A stretch of 64,000 bases of DNA from NCBI GenBank assembly GCA_022560025.1, contig JAFISE010000090.1:62001-126000 (forward strand). Direction: 5' to 3'. A model generated the notes under the pieces. That model had not been told where the DNA came from. It worked only from the letters and a program-made list of their open reading frames with translations, and made no database searches. Positions within the stretch are counted from its first letter, which is position 1; each line of letters begins with the position of its first letter. A program made the translations under genes and the position numbers. Source of the stretch: Stagonosporopsis chrysanthemi. Lineage: Eukaryota > Ascomycota > Dothideomycetes > Pleosporales > Didymellaceae. Positions 44,818 to 56,528 of this stretch are shown here, piece after piece.

Positions 44818-45390
44818 ATGCTGCGGATCTTGACTCGTAGTTGCTCTAGTAGACTGTCACAGAGAACGAGCATTCTGCATCGCGGAAACATGGCTGCGTT
44901 CTCGGTGAAGTCAATCGATCATGTTGTGCTCACCGCCAAGGACGTGCCCAAGACGATTGAGTTCTACACGAAGCAACTGGGCATGAAGCATGAAGTCTTT
45001 ACTGCGAATGGAGGCGAACGCCATGCGTTGGTGTTTGGGGATCAAAAGTTGAATCTCCATCAATCCGGAAAAGAGTTTGAACCAAAGGCAGAACATGTCC
45101 AGCCGGGGTCAGAGGATCTGTGCTTCATTACGGATCATCCCATAGACGATGTGCTCAAAAGTTGGCAGTCGAACGGCATTGAGGTACGTTGTATGTCACA
45201 AAACCTGATTGCTGCTAACGATTCCACGGATCTTGGAAGGTGGCAAAGTCGTGGAGCGAACTGGTGCCGTAGGCAAACTGAGGAGTGTGTATTGCCGTGA
45301 CCCTGATGGCAACCTCATTGAGTAAGTATGGCGGAGATCAAGCATGATTTACGACTGACAATCAACGAAAGAGTATCGAACTACATTTAA
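44818..45390 (+). CDS. VOC/glyoxalase-fold protein, possibly mitochondrial
   Basis: Three exons: 44818-45190, 45240-45321, 45372-45390; 157 aa. The first ATG gives a basic, Ser/Arg-rich leader (MLRILTRSCSSRLSQRTS) that looks like a mitochondrial presequence; a second ATG at 44890 would give the bare enzyme. The domain has the metal His in IDHVVLTAKDVPKTIEFYTK and the closing YCRDPDGNLIEVSNYI with the metal Glu, a single vicinal-oxygen-chelate unit. Such fungal proteins are annotated as glyoxalase/bleomycin-resistance or dioxygenase-like. The reaction is not determined. The second donor site is chosen at 45191 (GTATGT) because it alone keeps the frame. Confidence 0.82.
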
Positions 45391-45517
45391 GAGGGCCCAA
45401 TGTCATCTTTCACATGCAATGCAGCTATAACACTGACTCGCCTTCTTGTAATTCAATGGTATTGACCTACTGAAACAGTTTTAGGGCGTAGACCCAGAAG
45501 TTCTACGTCGCCTAAGG

Positions 45518-47080
45518 TCATGAAGCCCTAGAGTGTGATAGCCTCCTGTCTGTACGTACACCAACGGTACGGTTGAAAATTGATTTTATTTTCTCCGAGC
45601 GATTCCCATCATCATGGATCACCTGTCGGTGGACCTTTAAGCTCTCGTCCGACAACATGAACGCCACACCTGATAAGGGATCCGTACAGCTGCTCATCCC
45701 CGGAGACTCCGGCAGGACAAACTTCACTTTCGTCCGCCTCTGTTCTCGTGAAACCGAACCAGCATCGCTTACGTTCACAATCGATCTCAAGATCATGTCT
45801 GCTGCTTTCCCGGAGTTGATTTCGATCGTAGGCTCAAAACTAAGGCTTGGCTCAACGAAGCCGACCTCTGGCTTTCCCACCTGGGCGCGGCGAGGTCGTC
45901 CTGCATGTGGGAGAGGATCCGATTTTGTATCCACAGGCGCACCTCGTAATGCTCGCGATTCTTCAAGGGCTCGTCGAAGCTTGGACGATGCAATCGGGGC
46001 ATTCAAATTTTGGCGACTCCGAACGCCAACATGTTCTTCACTTGGCATTAGATGTACCGAAGTTTGACTCGCAAACCGCACGTGTTTTGGACGAGTCGGC
46101 GCTGGTAGCTGGACGTCGGCATCGCACCCTGCACGCTTTGGAGCCTCGACGCCCCTGTTGGTGATGCGTCCAGCTGATGTTAGGCTGTTGTCAACCAGGC
46201 CATTCTTCTTCTCGTGCCGAACCCCGTGCTTGGTTTCATTTTTGTCTTCCTGAGCTGAGCGCAGTCGCGAAATCTTCCTAGCCGCCCTGTTTCTGGCGAC
46301 CTGTTCTCTGACATGCTCTTCTTGTTCTCCAGGAGAAATGCATCTAATGGACCCGACACCACGGCTTTGTCCTGACGTGGGGTGCGTCTTAAATGGCTTT
46401 CTCTGGTATCCATGCAGCACAACCTGCGCTTCTATCATGCTCCGAGGTATGTGACCGCAAGCTAGCCACTCTCCTCGCCCGTCGTCGTGGTGGTCCAATC
46501 CGAAGATCCCTTGCACCTCTGCAAGACATATCCAGACGCTTGTCTGGAGTGCGTTGATGCCTATGTGTTTCTTGCACACCACATCGAGCAGCTCACCATG
46601 CTCCAGCCAGACGGGAACCTCTTCATTAGTAGATGTCTTTAACCAGCCAGGGCTCAATCTCGAGGTATCAATGATAAGTTTAGCAGTATGACGGGCGGCA
46701 CCTTGATTTCTGATCGTGTCTGACGTGCAAAAAGGGTGCGCTTCCAGCGCAGTTTCTGATTTCTTGTCAGTGTCATCCTTCGGACGTCTTCACAAGTTCT
46801 TACCCTCGTTTTCAAAGGCCGAAATGAACTGCGACTCGTTGTATGCATGGTTTTCATGCAGCAAGTGCGCTCGTAGGCCTTCCGGCGTGATATTCCCACA
46901 GTTGAAGTCATGCTTCGCTCGCAGGTCTCCCGGTGCAGCAGCAACGATCGAACCATCTTCGTAGTCGAAAGTAGGGAAGGCAACACTGTCGGCTACAACA
47001 TACAAGTTCTCGGGCGGCTGAAGACGCTCTGTTAGCTCGATTGCTGGCGAAGAGTCTGGCAAAGGAATAGGACGTGTCAT
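45518..47080 (-). CDS. Hypothetical protein, 504 aa, two-part
   Basis: Two exons, 47080-46804 and 46755-45518, joined in phase by a 48-nt intron. Residues 1-230 look folded (LYVVADSVAFPTFDYEDGSI; RHTAKLIIDTSRLSPGWLKT), and remotely recall the fungal DUF7587 type, which I cannot confirm. The rest is low-complexity, basic and probably disordered, with an Arg/Glu-rich stretch near 270-300. In-frame codons upstream to 47341 exist; ATG 47080 is preferred because the upstream part is unremarkable. No signal or membrane segment. Confidence 0.6.
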
Positions 47081-47839
47081 TTTGGTCACCGTGCGAAGAT
47101 GCGCTTGCGGGAAAGAGGCTGATATGTCTTGCGATGACAAACAATGAGCTGTGCAAGCACGCGTATTTGCCGTTATAATTTGCAGAGCAATCAGAATCTG
47201 TGCACATTGTGGACTATAGAAGCGGGTTTGTTCGACTGGAAATCCATCTGCTGCGCCGTGTGGATACCAGGGTTCAGAACCATTGTTTGCACCAAAACGC
47301 GACAACGCATTATGAGAGACGCGAGAACACCTGACATGCATTTTCAGACATGCGCATACTGCCTGAGCTTAGTTGTCTGCTGCTGACGATGATTGCAGCT
47401 GGAGGCGTTCTAGTCGTGGAAGCGAACACATTATGGTGCGAGAGCAGCCCCTGACGCGGTTGCTTGAATGGAATTTTACTTCGCGACTGTTCGTCGGTAT
47501 CAGATACAAGGTCTCGCGGGCCACGGTGACGTTCTATCGTCTTCGTGTGCAACAGGACTATCCTATCGTGCAATAAGCATCACTGCACTACACTCCGACC
47601 GTGACGTCAGTAGTCGTGGGGAAAAACACATGGTGACCAAATTCCTGAATTCCATTAGCTCACATATGGAAGTTGGGCCTATGTAGCGCAAGATTAACGC
47701 AAGTCATCGCCACCAGCACGAGTTGCATCACGAGTTGCATCACGAGTTACACCAGTCGATGCGACCGCTACTCGATCTCTGATTTCGACGTGGGCATGCG
47801 CTCAGGCTCCGCCCTTGACGCTGCACAAACTAATTTCGC
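47081..47839. other. Intergenic region with 12-bp tandem repeat
   Basis: No gene. At about 47717-47752 a 12-bp unit (CACGAGTTGCAT) recurs about three times with small changes. Confidence 0.5.
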
Positions 47840-49699
47840 TTATGAAGAGAATGCCTCCTCGAAGAAATCGATACTTCGTAGTCCCACACGACGTCTCACA
47901 GCGGCACGGACGTTATCGTTGAAACCCCCTGGGCCACAAACTGTAACTGCCAAAGCACCAACTTGCGCTAATATCTGCTCATCGACGATTTCTTGTGGAT
48001 TGCATCTTTGCGAGTGCACCTCCGCTTGAAGATGCAACGGTAGTGTCAAAGCGGTCTGTGGGGTGGGTCGTGAGATGTAGAACCGCAGACGGACGATGTC
48101 GCTGAAGCTCTGCGTGGCGGCGAGCTCGTCGAGCCACGGACGTATCCATTCCACGCACTCAATAGTAGGTATACACCATACGAGAAGAATCTTCCTGGTT
48201 GCTGATGTGTTGTCATTAAATCCCGCGAGCAAATGTCGTACGAATGACAGCTGGTGCGTGATGCCAACCCCTGCGGCGAAGAGCGCAACGGTGCCATACG
48301 AAGTCAACGAGTGGTACCCAGAATATGACCCTTCGATGGAGCCCCATAGTTCGATGCGTCTATTGTGAGCTCTGGCGGCTCTGTTATACAGCGAGCGGGT
48401 CATGCCCGCGCGGGCACGAATAATACACGAGACGGTACTAGGACAGTACTTGGCTTCCAGATCGTCGATATTCGAAGGAAGTTTCTCAATATCCATTAAA
48501 GTATCGCCTTGTAAGGTACACCACGCTACAGAGAACGGGTGCGAAGACCAGGCCGCTACTCTTGGGAGGTAGATATACGTGTGCGATCCAGGCCTGCAGA
48601 TCCATGATCGAGGTGTCGAGATCGTGATCCGAGTCGCTTCCCCAGGTAAAGCCTCAGCCGTGATTCGGGTCCAGGTGCGTTGAGTGAAAGATAAATTGTA
48701 GTAGACAATACGACGAACTCTTATGGCAGACTCAAGTGCAAGCAAAGTAATAGCAAGATATATCCAGGGAAGCTGTGGCAGAGCATGCTTTCCCAGATGG
48801 AAGTAGACGCCTGAGATTGCTACAACCACACCCAATCGATGCAGGGTCAAGAAGGTGTCGTAAAAAGCGCGTCTGAGCGGTCGAAGGGACTGTAAAGAGA
48901 GGAACATGAACGCGGCAAAGCCAGCCAAGCCCCACCGATAGGAGGTCGAATGTCCAAGAACCCATCTGACACTGGTCCAGCCACCTTTCCCTGCATACTC
49001 AACGTGATACGTATTGTACATGAAAGCGGCAACATGTACTATCGACTCGAAGATCACCAGTCGTGCCGTCCATCGATGGAAAAAGATGAATGTATCGTAG
49101 CTGATGCCGAGTATCCAGATGAACGGGTTATTACGAAGTGCAAAAAGAGTCGTGAAGATGAGGTTGAAAGCGGCCAGCGCTCCACATCGGCCGCGAAGCT
49201 CTGCGAAACGCTGCGCGAGCATTTGCTCCGGTATTGCGAGGCAGTATGCGATATTGCTTATGATGTAGATCAGGAGCACTATAAGCTGGGCCCTCGTAGG
49301 TATGGATCCAGCTCGAATCGCGGTTTTCAATCCCAGCGCCCGGATGTGTCTATCGCCTAGGAAGGGGGCGTACAAGAGAGTCTTCTTGAGTGTTCCCAGG
49401 ACTGAGTAGCGATCTCTTCGCCAGAAGTTCTGACCACGACATGAAGTGATTGTTGAGACCCGACGTCTGTCATTTCGTACAAAAGTGAAAACACGGTAAG
49501 CGAGAGCCGCAACGACCGGTACCAGTACCGTCCCTATCAAGAGATTCACGAAAAGGTAGTTGGCAGGCTGATCCACTCCAGTGAGCCCGTGGCTGAACTT
49601 GAACGGGTCTGTGTTCGAAGCCGAAACGTCGGCATTTACGTTGTCGATGTCGGGCTCGCCAGATGTAGGTAGGAGGTATGGGTCATTGCGTAGATTCAT
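47840..49699 (-). CDS. Ferric reductase-type transmembrane oxidoreductase
   Basis: About 619 aa from ATG 49699; the open frame continues upstream to 49795 without an ATG, so a 5' exon with a signal peptide may be missing. The haem-binding membrane domain shows two His pairs each spaced by 13 residues: FHRWTARLVIFESIVH and LHRLGVVVAISGVYFH. The FAD site has SHPFSVAW (HPFS motif), and the NADPH region has LFAAGVGITHQLSFVRHLL. These are the marks of the fungal Fre family, which reduces Fe(III) or Cu(II) outside the cell using cytosolic NADPH. No ferroxidase/permease pair is nearby. The frame is intact throughout. Confidence 0.9.
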   Translation of the reverse strand: MNLRNDPYLLPTSGEPDIDNVNADVSASNTDPFKFSHGLTGVDQPANYLFVNLLIGTVLVPVVAALAYRVFTFVRNDRRRVSTITSCRGQNFWRRDRYSVLGTLKKTLLYAPFLGDRHIRALGLKTAIRAGSIPTRAQLIVLLIYIISNIAYCLAIPEQMLAQRFAELRGRCGALAAFNLIFTTLFALRNNPFIWILGISYDTFIFFHRWTARLVIFESIVHVAAFMYNTYHVEYAGKGGWTSVRWVLGHSTSYRWGLAGFAAFMFLSLQSLRPLRRAFYDTFLTLHRLGVVVAISGVYFHLGKHALPQLPWIYLAITLLALESAIRVRRIVYYNLSFTQRTWTRITAEALPGEATRITISTPRSWICRPGSHTYIYLPRVAAWSSHPFSVAWCTLQGDTLMDIEKLPSNIDDLEAKYCPSTVSCIIRARAGMTRSLYNRAARAHNRRIELWGSIEGSYSGYHSLTSYGTVALFAAGVGITHQLSFVRHLLAGFNDNTSATRKILLVWCIPTIECVEWIRPWLDELAATQSFSDIVRLRFYISRPTPQTALTLPLHLQAEVHSQRCNPQEIVDEQILAQVGALAVTVCGPGGFNDNVRAAVRRRVGLRSIDFFEEAFSS

Positions 49700-51046
49700 G
49701 ACTGCAGAAGCGCGACGCTCACTCTGCACACAAGACGCTCCTAACCAACAGTCAGAAGGTATGCAGTGACTTCCATCAGTATACTGACTCTGCAAGCTGA
49801 TGGTCAGTTTCAGAGATTACAGTCACACTCGCGGACTGCCGGTCGACAGCTTGTCGGAGATCGTTATCATAGAGACCTTCTGCGGCGATGGCGAGACAAT
49901 TGTCTACGTTTTATCAAAGCATGGCGATCGGTGCATCGAAGAGGTGATGGTGCCACACGGGAATTGAGTTGTGTATACCAGTGTCGTATTGGTAGTCGGT
50001 ACCGAGATCGAGGATCGAGGGTCTATATGGCATTGACCGAGCACAGAGGGGAACAGCTTCCGTCTCACGCGGCGGCGTGTATAGTGTGAGCCCGTGGCTT
50101 GCTTGTACCATCTCATCTCAGCCAACTCCCCGTGGTTCGGTCTAGAACAAATCCCAATATTGCGGGTCTACATGACCTGACGAGAAACTTGGTATCGCAT
50201 ATATCAGAGCTCATGGTATTCGGGCGGTTCGGTGCAAATCGACGCTAGCAGTGGAGTGCATGACATGCTCGAAATCGACGATGCATGGGAGCGGAAGTGG
50301 TACAGACAGCCGACCTGTGTCGCTGTGGATGCGACCCACTCATAGATCTGCCCACATACGTTACACCTCAAAGCAGGGTAGAGGGAGGCGCAGTCGCATT
50401 GCCTCAAAGACGTACCCGGAGCTTTCGGCCGAGCTTACTGACACCAGGTCTGCGAGCAGCAATTCGTATGAAACATGGACTGCATAGGCTCCCAATAGAC
50501 ACCTTGCGGTAGTTACTGCAAGACTTGATCATGACTCGAACTCTGATTCCATTTCTCTGCACCAGTGAGCAGCTGAAGCGGGCGTCACTTGATGGTCTAG
50601 GTCAACGCTGTTGGGCAAGAGGTTTCTCGATGAACTTTGCTGTACAGTCTTAACGAGCCCTAAATGCCATCGCGATGGTGTTTCATTTGTCGCGATTAGA
50701 CTGTGTTCGTCCGAGTCGTAGCGTGAATGTAAACGTGCGCAGGTCTTAGGGACTAAATACCCCTCGCGTTCACGGTATGTTGCTGTGAATCGGCGATTCG
50801 AAATCATGGGCTAATAGGGTTTCTCCAAAAGAGCGGACCAAGGCGGAAGTTGAGAAGATGTGCAGCTGACGTATCCAATGCTGTGAATACGTCGAGGCTC
50901 GCTCGACCGGGAAGGAACCACTCGCGCCGCATCAAGCGAACTCGGCCTGTAGTCAACTTGATGGTCACTGACTTCATGAAGTCGCTGAAATCTCCTGTCG
51001 CAACTTTCTTTGTGCTCGCTTCATCATCTTCCTCCTCTTCAAGCCC
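49700..51046. other. Region without supported gene
   Basis: May contain the true 5' exon of the ferric reductase gene (minus-strand frames at 49904-50125). Other frames are short and featureless. Confidence 0.4.
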
Positions 51047-52093
51047 TCAACAGTGCTGATGCAGATCCACCATATCATGAACAACAGCAAAAGCGAAGCT
51101 CCAACCAATGCTCTCGATTGCGGACCACGTGAAAATGCCAAGGATCTTCTTCAATCCTTTGTTTTCAGTATCCCACAGCTGCCTCACTCCGAGTATGACC
51201 TGCATCGCACTCAACGCTACGCTGAGCAGCGCGAAAATGAACAATACAACCAAAATAAAAACCCCCGCTGGAAGTATGCTGTGTAGCGCGATTCGAACCG
51301 GTTGAGATGCCGGCGTCGCAGATGTATTGCTGAGTGAAAATTAAGTGCATCCAGCTGGAGGAGCCCGAGGCGCCAGCGGGCGCCGACTGCCTTGTCTGGC
51401 ACCGAATCGAACGCAGAGATAAATACTACAAAAGCTTCGAAAGAGACGCCCACGGCATGAAGCAGATCATTGCGACAAGCCAGGTTGAAGTCGGATCGTC
51501 GCTGAATCAGGCGAGCATGCATAAGTCCGCGCGAAGCCCAGTGCCGTCACCTTCAGGCGCTCGCGCCCCTCCGATTCGGTCTGGTCATCAATGCCTTCGC
51601 AAAGACGCTCCCAAAAAGCATAGGATGTCAAGTATGACGGCAGCGGCTTGAGGTAGACTATTCCTTCAGCCCACATACAATGTACAGCAGGGTCCTCGGT
51701 GACCTGGATCCTCCGATCGAGTACCGTATGTTGAGTCAGCGATTCTATCTCTGGCGACGGGCCTGCCAACCACAACTTCTCGCCCATGCGATACAGCTTC
51801 GGTGTCGAGGTCGTCCAAGCAGTATGAAAGGATCCGAGAGGGCTCGTCTAGACTCACCCGGGGCGCATCAGGCAAGTTGTTTCCGAGGCTGAGACACCGA
51901 AAGCCCCGCGGCTTGCCTGACTCCTGGAAGTACTCAAGCTCGCTGCAAAGCTCATCGCGCTGCAAAGCTCATCGCACTTCGCAAAGGGCGGTAGACGGCC
52001 TGTCCGCACCTCGTCGGCAGCCGTAGTTGATCGCGAAAATGAAGTCGTGCCGTCTGGCGAAGTTGCTGGAGTGATGTGTTCTGCCTGCGCCAT
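51047..52093 (-). pseudogene. DUF6601-type membrane protein pseudogene
   Basis: The minus strand reads as a DUF6601-like protein in pieces: TGRLPPFAKCDELCS; LYRMGEKLWLAGPSPEIESL, HCMWAEGIVYLKPLPSYLTS, YAFWERLCEG and ALGFARTYA; RLIQRRSDFN, GARWRLGLLQLDALNFHSAI and RFESRYTAYF; then a membrane segment VVLFIFALLSVALSAMQVIL. The pieces lie in different frames. A plausible intron (51779-51860 area, GTGAGT donor) joins the second, but three breaks remain: a 17-bp tandem duplication at 51941-51974, a one-base shift near 51520 and another in the homopolymers near 51260. Members of this family have no known function. Sequencing error could explain the last break but hardly the duplication. Confidence 0.72.
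51941..51974. repeat. 17-bp perfect tandem duplication
   Basis: Two adjacent identical 17-bp copies, 51941-51957 and 51958-51974. Because 17 is not a multiple of three, the duplication shifts the frame of the DUF6601-type gene. Confidence 0.92.
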
Positions 52094-53334
52094 GGGCTGC
52101 GGTGGTGTAAGGTGGTCACTGAGCGCACAAACAGTTGCCGCAGCGATGCATGTAAGAAAAGTCGTTCAAATACACCTGACTTGCAGATACGGACCTGCAT
52201 GCAGGGCATGCAGATGCCGTGCAACTCCATTGGTCGTTGCCACCACGACATGCCGATTAGCTGAACTCAGCCAACGATGTCAATCAAGTTTGCAGATCCA
52301 TCTTGATGTGACTTGAGATGAAATGCAGTTGCCAAGGTTCATTTTGATTCGGGTTCCTACTTGGTAGCGCAGGGTGTCCGATCTCTCCCTGAAGTCGCGA
52401 GCGGGCAAGGGGGCACTGGCAACATCTCACCAAGAAGACGTCTCTTCTGAGGGAGCATTCATGGCCCGATCCTTGCATTCAGATCTCTGGCAATTCTCGA
52501 GCAGTCTTCTCTTACAACGGCGTGCATAAGACAGCGGAGGTGGCCTGCCACCAACAGCAGACGGCGGCCTGAGGAGTGGCGTTCTGCCTTAATGCAACGG
52601 CTTTGAGCAATTGGACGTTCGTTTCCCACCAAACATGCGACGTTGCTGGTGTTTCAAGGGGCGCAGGCCGGGAAAGCGAACACCGGCGACCCAACGAGCG
52701 ACCCTGCTGCCTTGTTTCCTAGAAACGCCTTGGAGCCTGCTCATCAAGCTCGGTCCAGGCGATTCTCCAGATCGACCATCAGCCTTACCGCAAAGAGAGC
52801 GTGCGTTTCAAAGTCCTCCAGCAAACACTCGTGGCCACTCCCTCAGCAGCTGGTGAAGACTGCGCAGTTCTCTTCGGCATTGCTGCAGCCGTGGACTGAG
52901 GACAAAGATAGGTACTGGAGACCTCAGTCACCGCAGACCGGTAACAGAATGCCTTGCATCAGACGTGCAGCTACAGCGGAACAGTTTCGCAGCCACGGAT
53001 GTGCGCAGCCCCGCGCACCCTTGCTCGCTCGGCCTAGCGTCATGGGGTTGCCCCCTGAACATCATATACACCGGTCACCGCAGGTCGCACGACGGCATAA
53101 ACAGTCTGCCTCTTCAACGCCTGGAGCGATCCTTACTTTTACAAACACCGTTTCTTAATAAAGGCCTGATAGTCCGAGGGAGATCTGTTTGGAACATTAC
53201 ATCTGCTGGAGACGATTCTGCTATTCAACTAAACTCAAGTCAATTCGATTTCCCAATCGGGCATCACAACCCAAGTTGACCTTCAAATCGATTCATATTC
53301 ATCTTGGTCACCCACACCAAACCAAGCGACAAAA
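52094..53334. other. Intergenic region
   Basis: No gene supported; a 171-aa frame at 52643-53158 is low-complexity without splice or domain support. Upstream of the small gene at 53335 the sequence is C/A-rich, consistent with a 5' leader. Confidence 0.4.
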
Positions 53335-53721
53335 ATGTCCTCATTCACACACCAAACACCATCCGGGTTACCGGCCTCCCCCCGCCAAACCCTCACCCTC
53401 AACACAACCTTCCCTGCTCAACCCACAACAAACGGCGCCACCACACCCTCCTCCTCAACCAGCACCCTCTACTCCCCACGCCGCCAACGCAGCGCCTCCT
53501 CACTCATCTTCGCCAACGCCACCATCCCGCTCAGCCCAGCGTCATCTTTCTCCAACGACTCGACCGCAGACGCGCTGCTTGAGGGCCTGCGGCCAAGGAA
53601 GAGGAGCGGGCTGGTGCGATTCTTCTGCTGCTTTGGACGGGAGGAGCGGGCGAGGAGGAAGGTGTTGCGCGAGACGGGGTTTGAGAAGGTGGGCTTGGAG
53701 GGGCATTGGTCGGAGTATTAG
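53335..53721 (+). CDS. Small Ser/Thr/Pro-rich protein with basic C-terminus
   Basis: Single exon, 128 aa, with a favourable AAAAATGTCC start context. Residues 1-80 are low-complexity (Thr, Ser, Pro) and likely disordered. The C-terminus is basic with a Cys pair, RPRKRSGLVRFFCCFGREER, which could be palmitoylated and hold the protein at a membrane. Family unknown. Small proteins of this style are common next to housekeeping genes in ascomycetes. Confidence 0.62.
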   Translation: MSSFTHQTPSGLPASPRQTLTLNTTFPAQPTTNGATTPSSSTSTLYSPRRQRSASSLIFANATIPLSPASSFSNDSTADALLEGLRPRKRSGLVRFFCCFGREERARRKVLRETGFEKVGLEGHWSEY

Positions 53722-54453
53722 GTCTGAGGACTGGGTCTGAAGACTGGGAAAACGATGTGCCACTGCACTCGAGAGGGGAGTGGGGTGATGTGGCAGCGGG
53801 CAGTGTTCTGGTCATGCATCTTTGGACACGCAGCACTGCGGTGGTATGTGGTGGATAATGGGTTTGATTCCTCTTCTTGTGTTCATTTTCAAGGGCGTCT
53901 TCTCTTGCTCTTGCTATCCGGCTGGTGGTTGATTTTTTTTGTTGGTTATGCACAGCGTTGGCGTTGGAGGATTTTTATTTATTTATTGCCAGGGGGTTTC
54001 TTTTATCAAATGCTTCTCATTACGCTGAGCTTCTAGCAATCAATTCGACTATACTTGCAATCAGCGAAATCAGTGCAGGCAACAGAACTGGCTGTGATTT
54101 GGCTGATATGGATGCAGAGCAGTAGTGCGTAATTTTCGGTGCTTCACAACCGCATTCTCTCGTTCAGTTCGACCTGAGTATATGAAGATTGTCCAGGTGC
54201 TGGGAAATATCAATGAGACCTGCATACGCAAACGAGCAGTCACGTGCTGGCCAGCAGACCTGCCGAGGTGGAGTCGTTGATTCGTCATTGATTCGTCGTC
54301 GATGTGTGGGGCTGACAGCTCCGTGGCTCCGACAACAGAGGGAGCACTGACGGGCTAGCGCCGATGCTCTCATCGCAAATCTCTCGCAGCTGCCCTCTTC
54401 CCATCTGCATTGCCCAGCCCGTCCATCGTCGCTCGCACTCCATCACATCCATC
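53722..54453. other. Intergenic region, promoter of malate dehydrogenase
   Basis: The first half is T-rich and is probably the 3' UTR of the small gene. The rest is the malate dehydrogenase upstream region with a C-rich leader before the ATG. No other element is supported. Confidence 0.4.
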
Positions 54454-55705
54454 ATGTTCGCTGCCAGGAACGCTTTCGCCCAGGCCCAGCGCCGCGCCTT
54501 CTCTGCGTCGGCCCGCCAGGTACGCTCCCACGCGCTCCCCGCAGCTCCGGCCTGCCCAGCAGCTTTTTGCTGCTCGGCGGGCACCGCAATGGCTGCGGGC
54601 TGCCATTGAGACGCCGCGCGCTGACAGACCGCACCCAGTCCTCCAAGGTCACCGTCCTCGGTGCCGCCGGTGGCATTGGCCAGCCGCTCTCGCTGCTGCT
54701 CAAGCTCAACCCTCGCGTCAGCAAGCTGTCCCTCTACGACATCCGCCTCGCCCCCGGTACGTCCGCTGCCCGCTGCCCGCGACGCTCCCTGTGCTGAATG
54801 CATGCTGACGGCTCCCAGGTGTCGCTGCCGACATTGGCCACATCAACACCAAGAGCGAGGTCCGTGGCCACGATGCCACGCCCTCTGGTCTCGCCGAGGC
54901 CCTCAAGGGCGCCGAGATCGTTGTCATCCCCGCTGGTGTCCCCCGCAAGCCCGGCATGACCCGTGACGACCTCTTCAACACCAACGCCTCCATCGTCCGC
55001 GACCTCGCCAAGGCCGCTGCCGAGCACGCCCCCGAGGCCAACATCCTCATCATTTCCAACCCGGTGCGTACCGCAGCTCGCAGCGAGAGACATGCCCACT
55101 GACTGACTCCCCAGGTCAACTCGACCGTCCCCATCACCGCCGAGGTCTTCAAGGCCAAGGGTGTCTACAACCCCAAGCGCCTGTTCGGTGTCACCACCCT
55201 CGACGTCGTCCGTGCCTCGCGCTTCATCTCCCAGCTCAAGAACACCGACCCCGCCAGCGAGAACATCACCGTCGTCGGTGGCCACTCTGGCGCCACCATT
55301 GTCCCTCTCCTCTCCCAGTCCGGCTACAACCTGACTGGCGAGCAGCTCGACAGCTACGTCAAGCGCGTCCAGTTCGGCGGTGACGAGGTTGTCCAGGCCA
55401 AGGACGGTGCCGGTTCCGCCACCCTCTCCATGGCCATGGCCGGTGCCCGCTTCACCGAGTCGCTCCTCAAGGCCGCCCAGGGCCAGAAGAACGTCATCGA
55501 GCCCACCTTTGTCGACTCGCCCCTCTACAAGGACCAGGGCGTCGAGTACTTCGCCTCCAACGTCGAGCTCGGCCCCAACGGTGTCGAGAAGATCCACCCG
55601 GTCGGCAAGGTCACCGAGTACGAGCAGAAGCTCCTCGACGCCTGCCTGGCGGACCTCAAGGGCAACATCAACAAGGGCGTCAAGTTCGCTTCCGAGAACC
55701 CGTAA
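54454..55705 (+). CDS. Malate dehydrogenase, mitochondrial
   Basis: Four exons: 54454-54519, 54639-54756, 54819-55063, 55115-55705; 339 aa. The first exon is exactly the presequence, MFAARNAFAQAQRRAFSASA, rich in Arg/Ala and lacking acids. The NAD fold begins VTVLGAAGGIGQPLSLLLK; the active-site loop is PAGVPRKPGMTRDDLFNTNA with the substrate-binding arginines, and VVGGHSGATIVPLLSQ carries the catalytic His. It interconverts malate and oxaloacetate in the TCA cycle. Codon use is strongly biased to C in third positions, as expected of a highly expressed gene and unlike the genes to its left. One intron separates leader from enzyme. Confidence 0.96.
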
Positions 55706-56209
55706 GCGGCTGCTCGCCAGCGGCCCTCCGGCCTGAAAAGTCGTGTACACTAGTCATGAATGTTATGCCTCACCGCAGCTGCATGGGACGAGGCGGGGTT
55801 TCATGTGTTTGCCCGTTTTTTTCAGCGATGCAACTGGAGCACGCCTGTGTAGATTCCATCTGTACCTTAGCACCAATACTCCTTTTGATCCCTGTCTTGA
55901 TGTTTGCAATCTTGGAGTGAAAAAAAAAACAGCATTAACCGGGGTTCAAGCGAGTAAGCAGCATGGAGCAGCGTGTCAAGAACCGGTTGGGCAGTTGGGC
56001 AGTTGGAGAGCAGAGGTTGAGGTTAGTGTTTTGGCATCTGAACGGGGTGGGCTATATTCCAACATACGCATCTCGGTAGGAATCATACGGCGGCTTCATC
56101 TTACCACTCTCGCCAATAGTACACTCTCCCAATCTCGGCGAAACAGCAGAACACAATGACGTGATGGAAAATAAAAGCATGTACGGATAGGAAAAGATAT
56201 ACAAGAGTA

Positions 56210-56252
56210 TAGGTATAGGTATAGGTATAGGCGTAGATAGATAGATAGATAA
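56210..56252. repeat. Microsatellites (TATAGG)n and (GATA)n
   Basis: About four TATAGG-type units followed directly by about four GATA units. Confidence 0.8.
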
Positions 56253-56510
56253 ACTCCCCATACATCCCATGCCTGGTTGGTGGGTCCCAGCGCTACATGC
56301 TCAAGGGGTATATATACACGATCCTGCGATGCAAAAACTTTTCCTCGCCGACTGGGAGTGGTCTGGAGGGAAAAGGCATTTCACTCGACGAATTTCCCCC
56401 ACGTCATCATTATATACGCGATATTTGGACGGAGCGAAAAGCGGGGTATTATGTGTTGTGGCGAGGGAGGGAGAGAGAGGGGTGGTTAGCAAGCAGCTGG
56501 AGCTGGAGAT

Positions 56511-56526
56511 GGGGGGGGGGGGGGGG
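56511..56526. repeat. G homopolymer, 16 nt
   Basis: It begins three bases past the CDP-DAG synthase stop codon when read on that gene's strand, where it is a C run at the start of the 3' UTR. Confidence 0.85.
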
Positions 56527-56528
56527 CT

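Larger units (their letters stand above)
55706..56528. other. Intergenic region between convergent genes, simple repeats
   Basis: Contains the 3' UTRs of malate dehydrogenase and CDP-DAG synthase. Simple repeats at about 56210-56252 (TATAGG units, then GATA units), and a 16-nt G run at 56511-56526. Confidence 0.5.

Noticed and set aside
51280..51320. tRNA B-box-like sequence (GATTCGAACC on the + strand)
   Set aside because: The flanking bases do not pair as a T stem and no acceptor stem or A box is found at the right distance.
54734..55750. 338-aa minus-strand open frame antisense to malate dehydrogenase
   Set aside because: It mirrors the GC-rich, C-biased coding strand, is Gly/Val/Leu/Asp-rich without domain logic, and spans the introns of the real gene.
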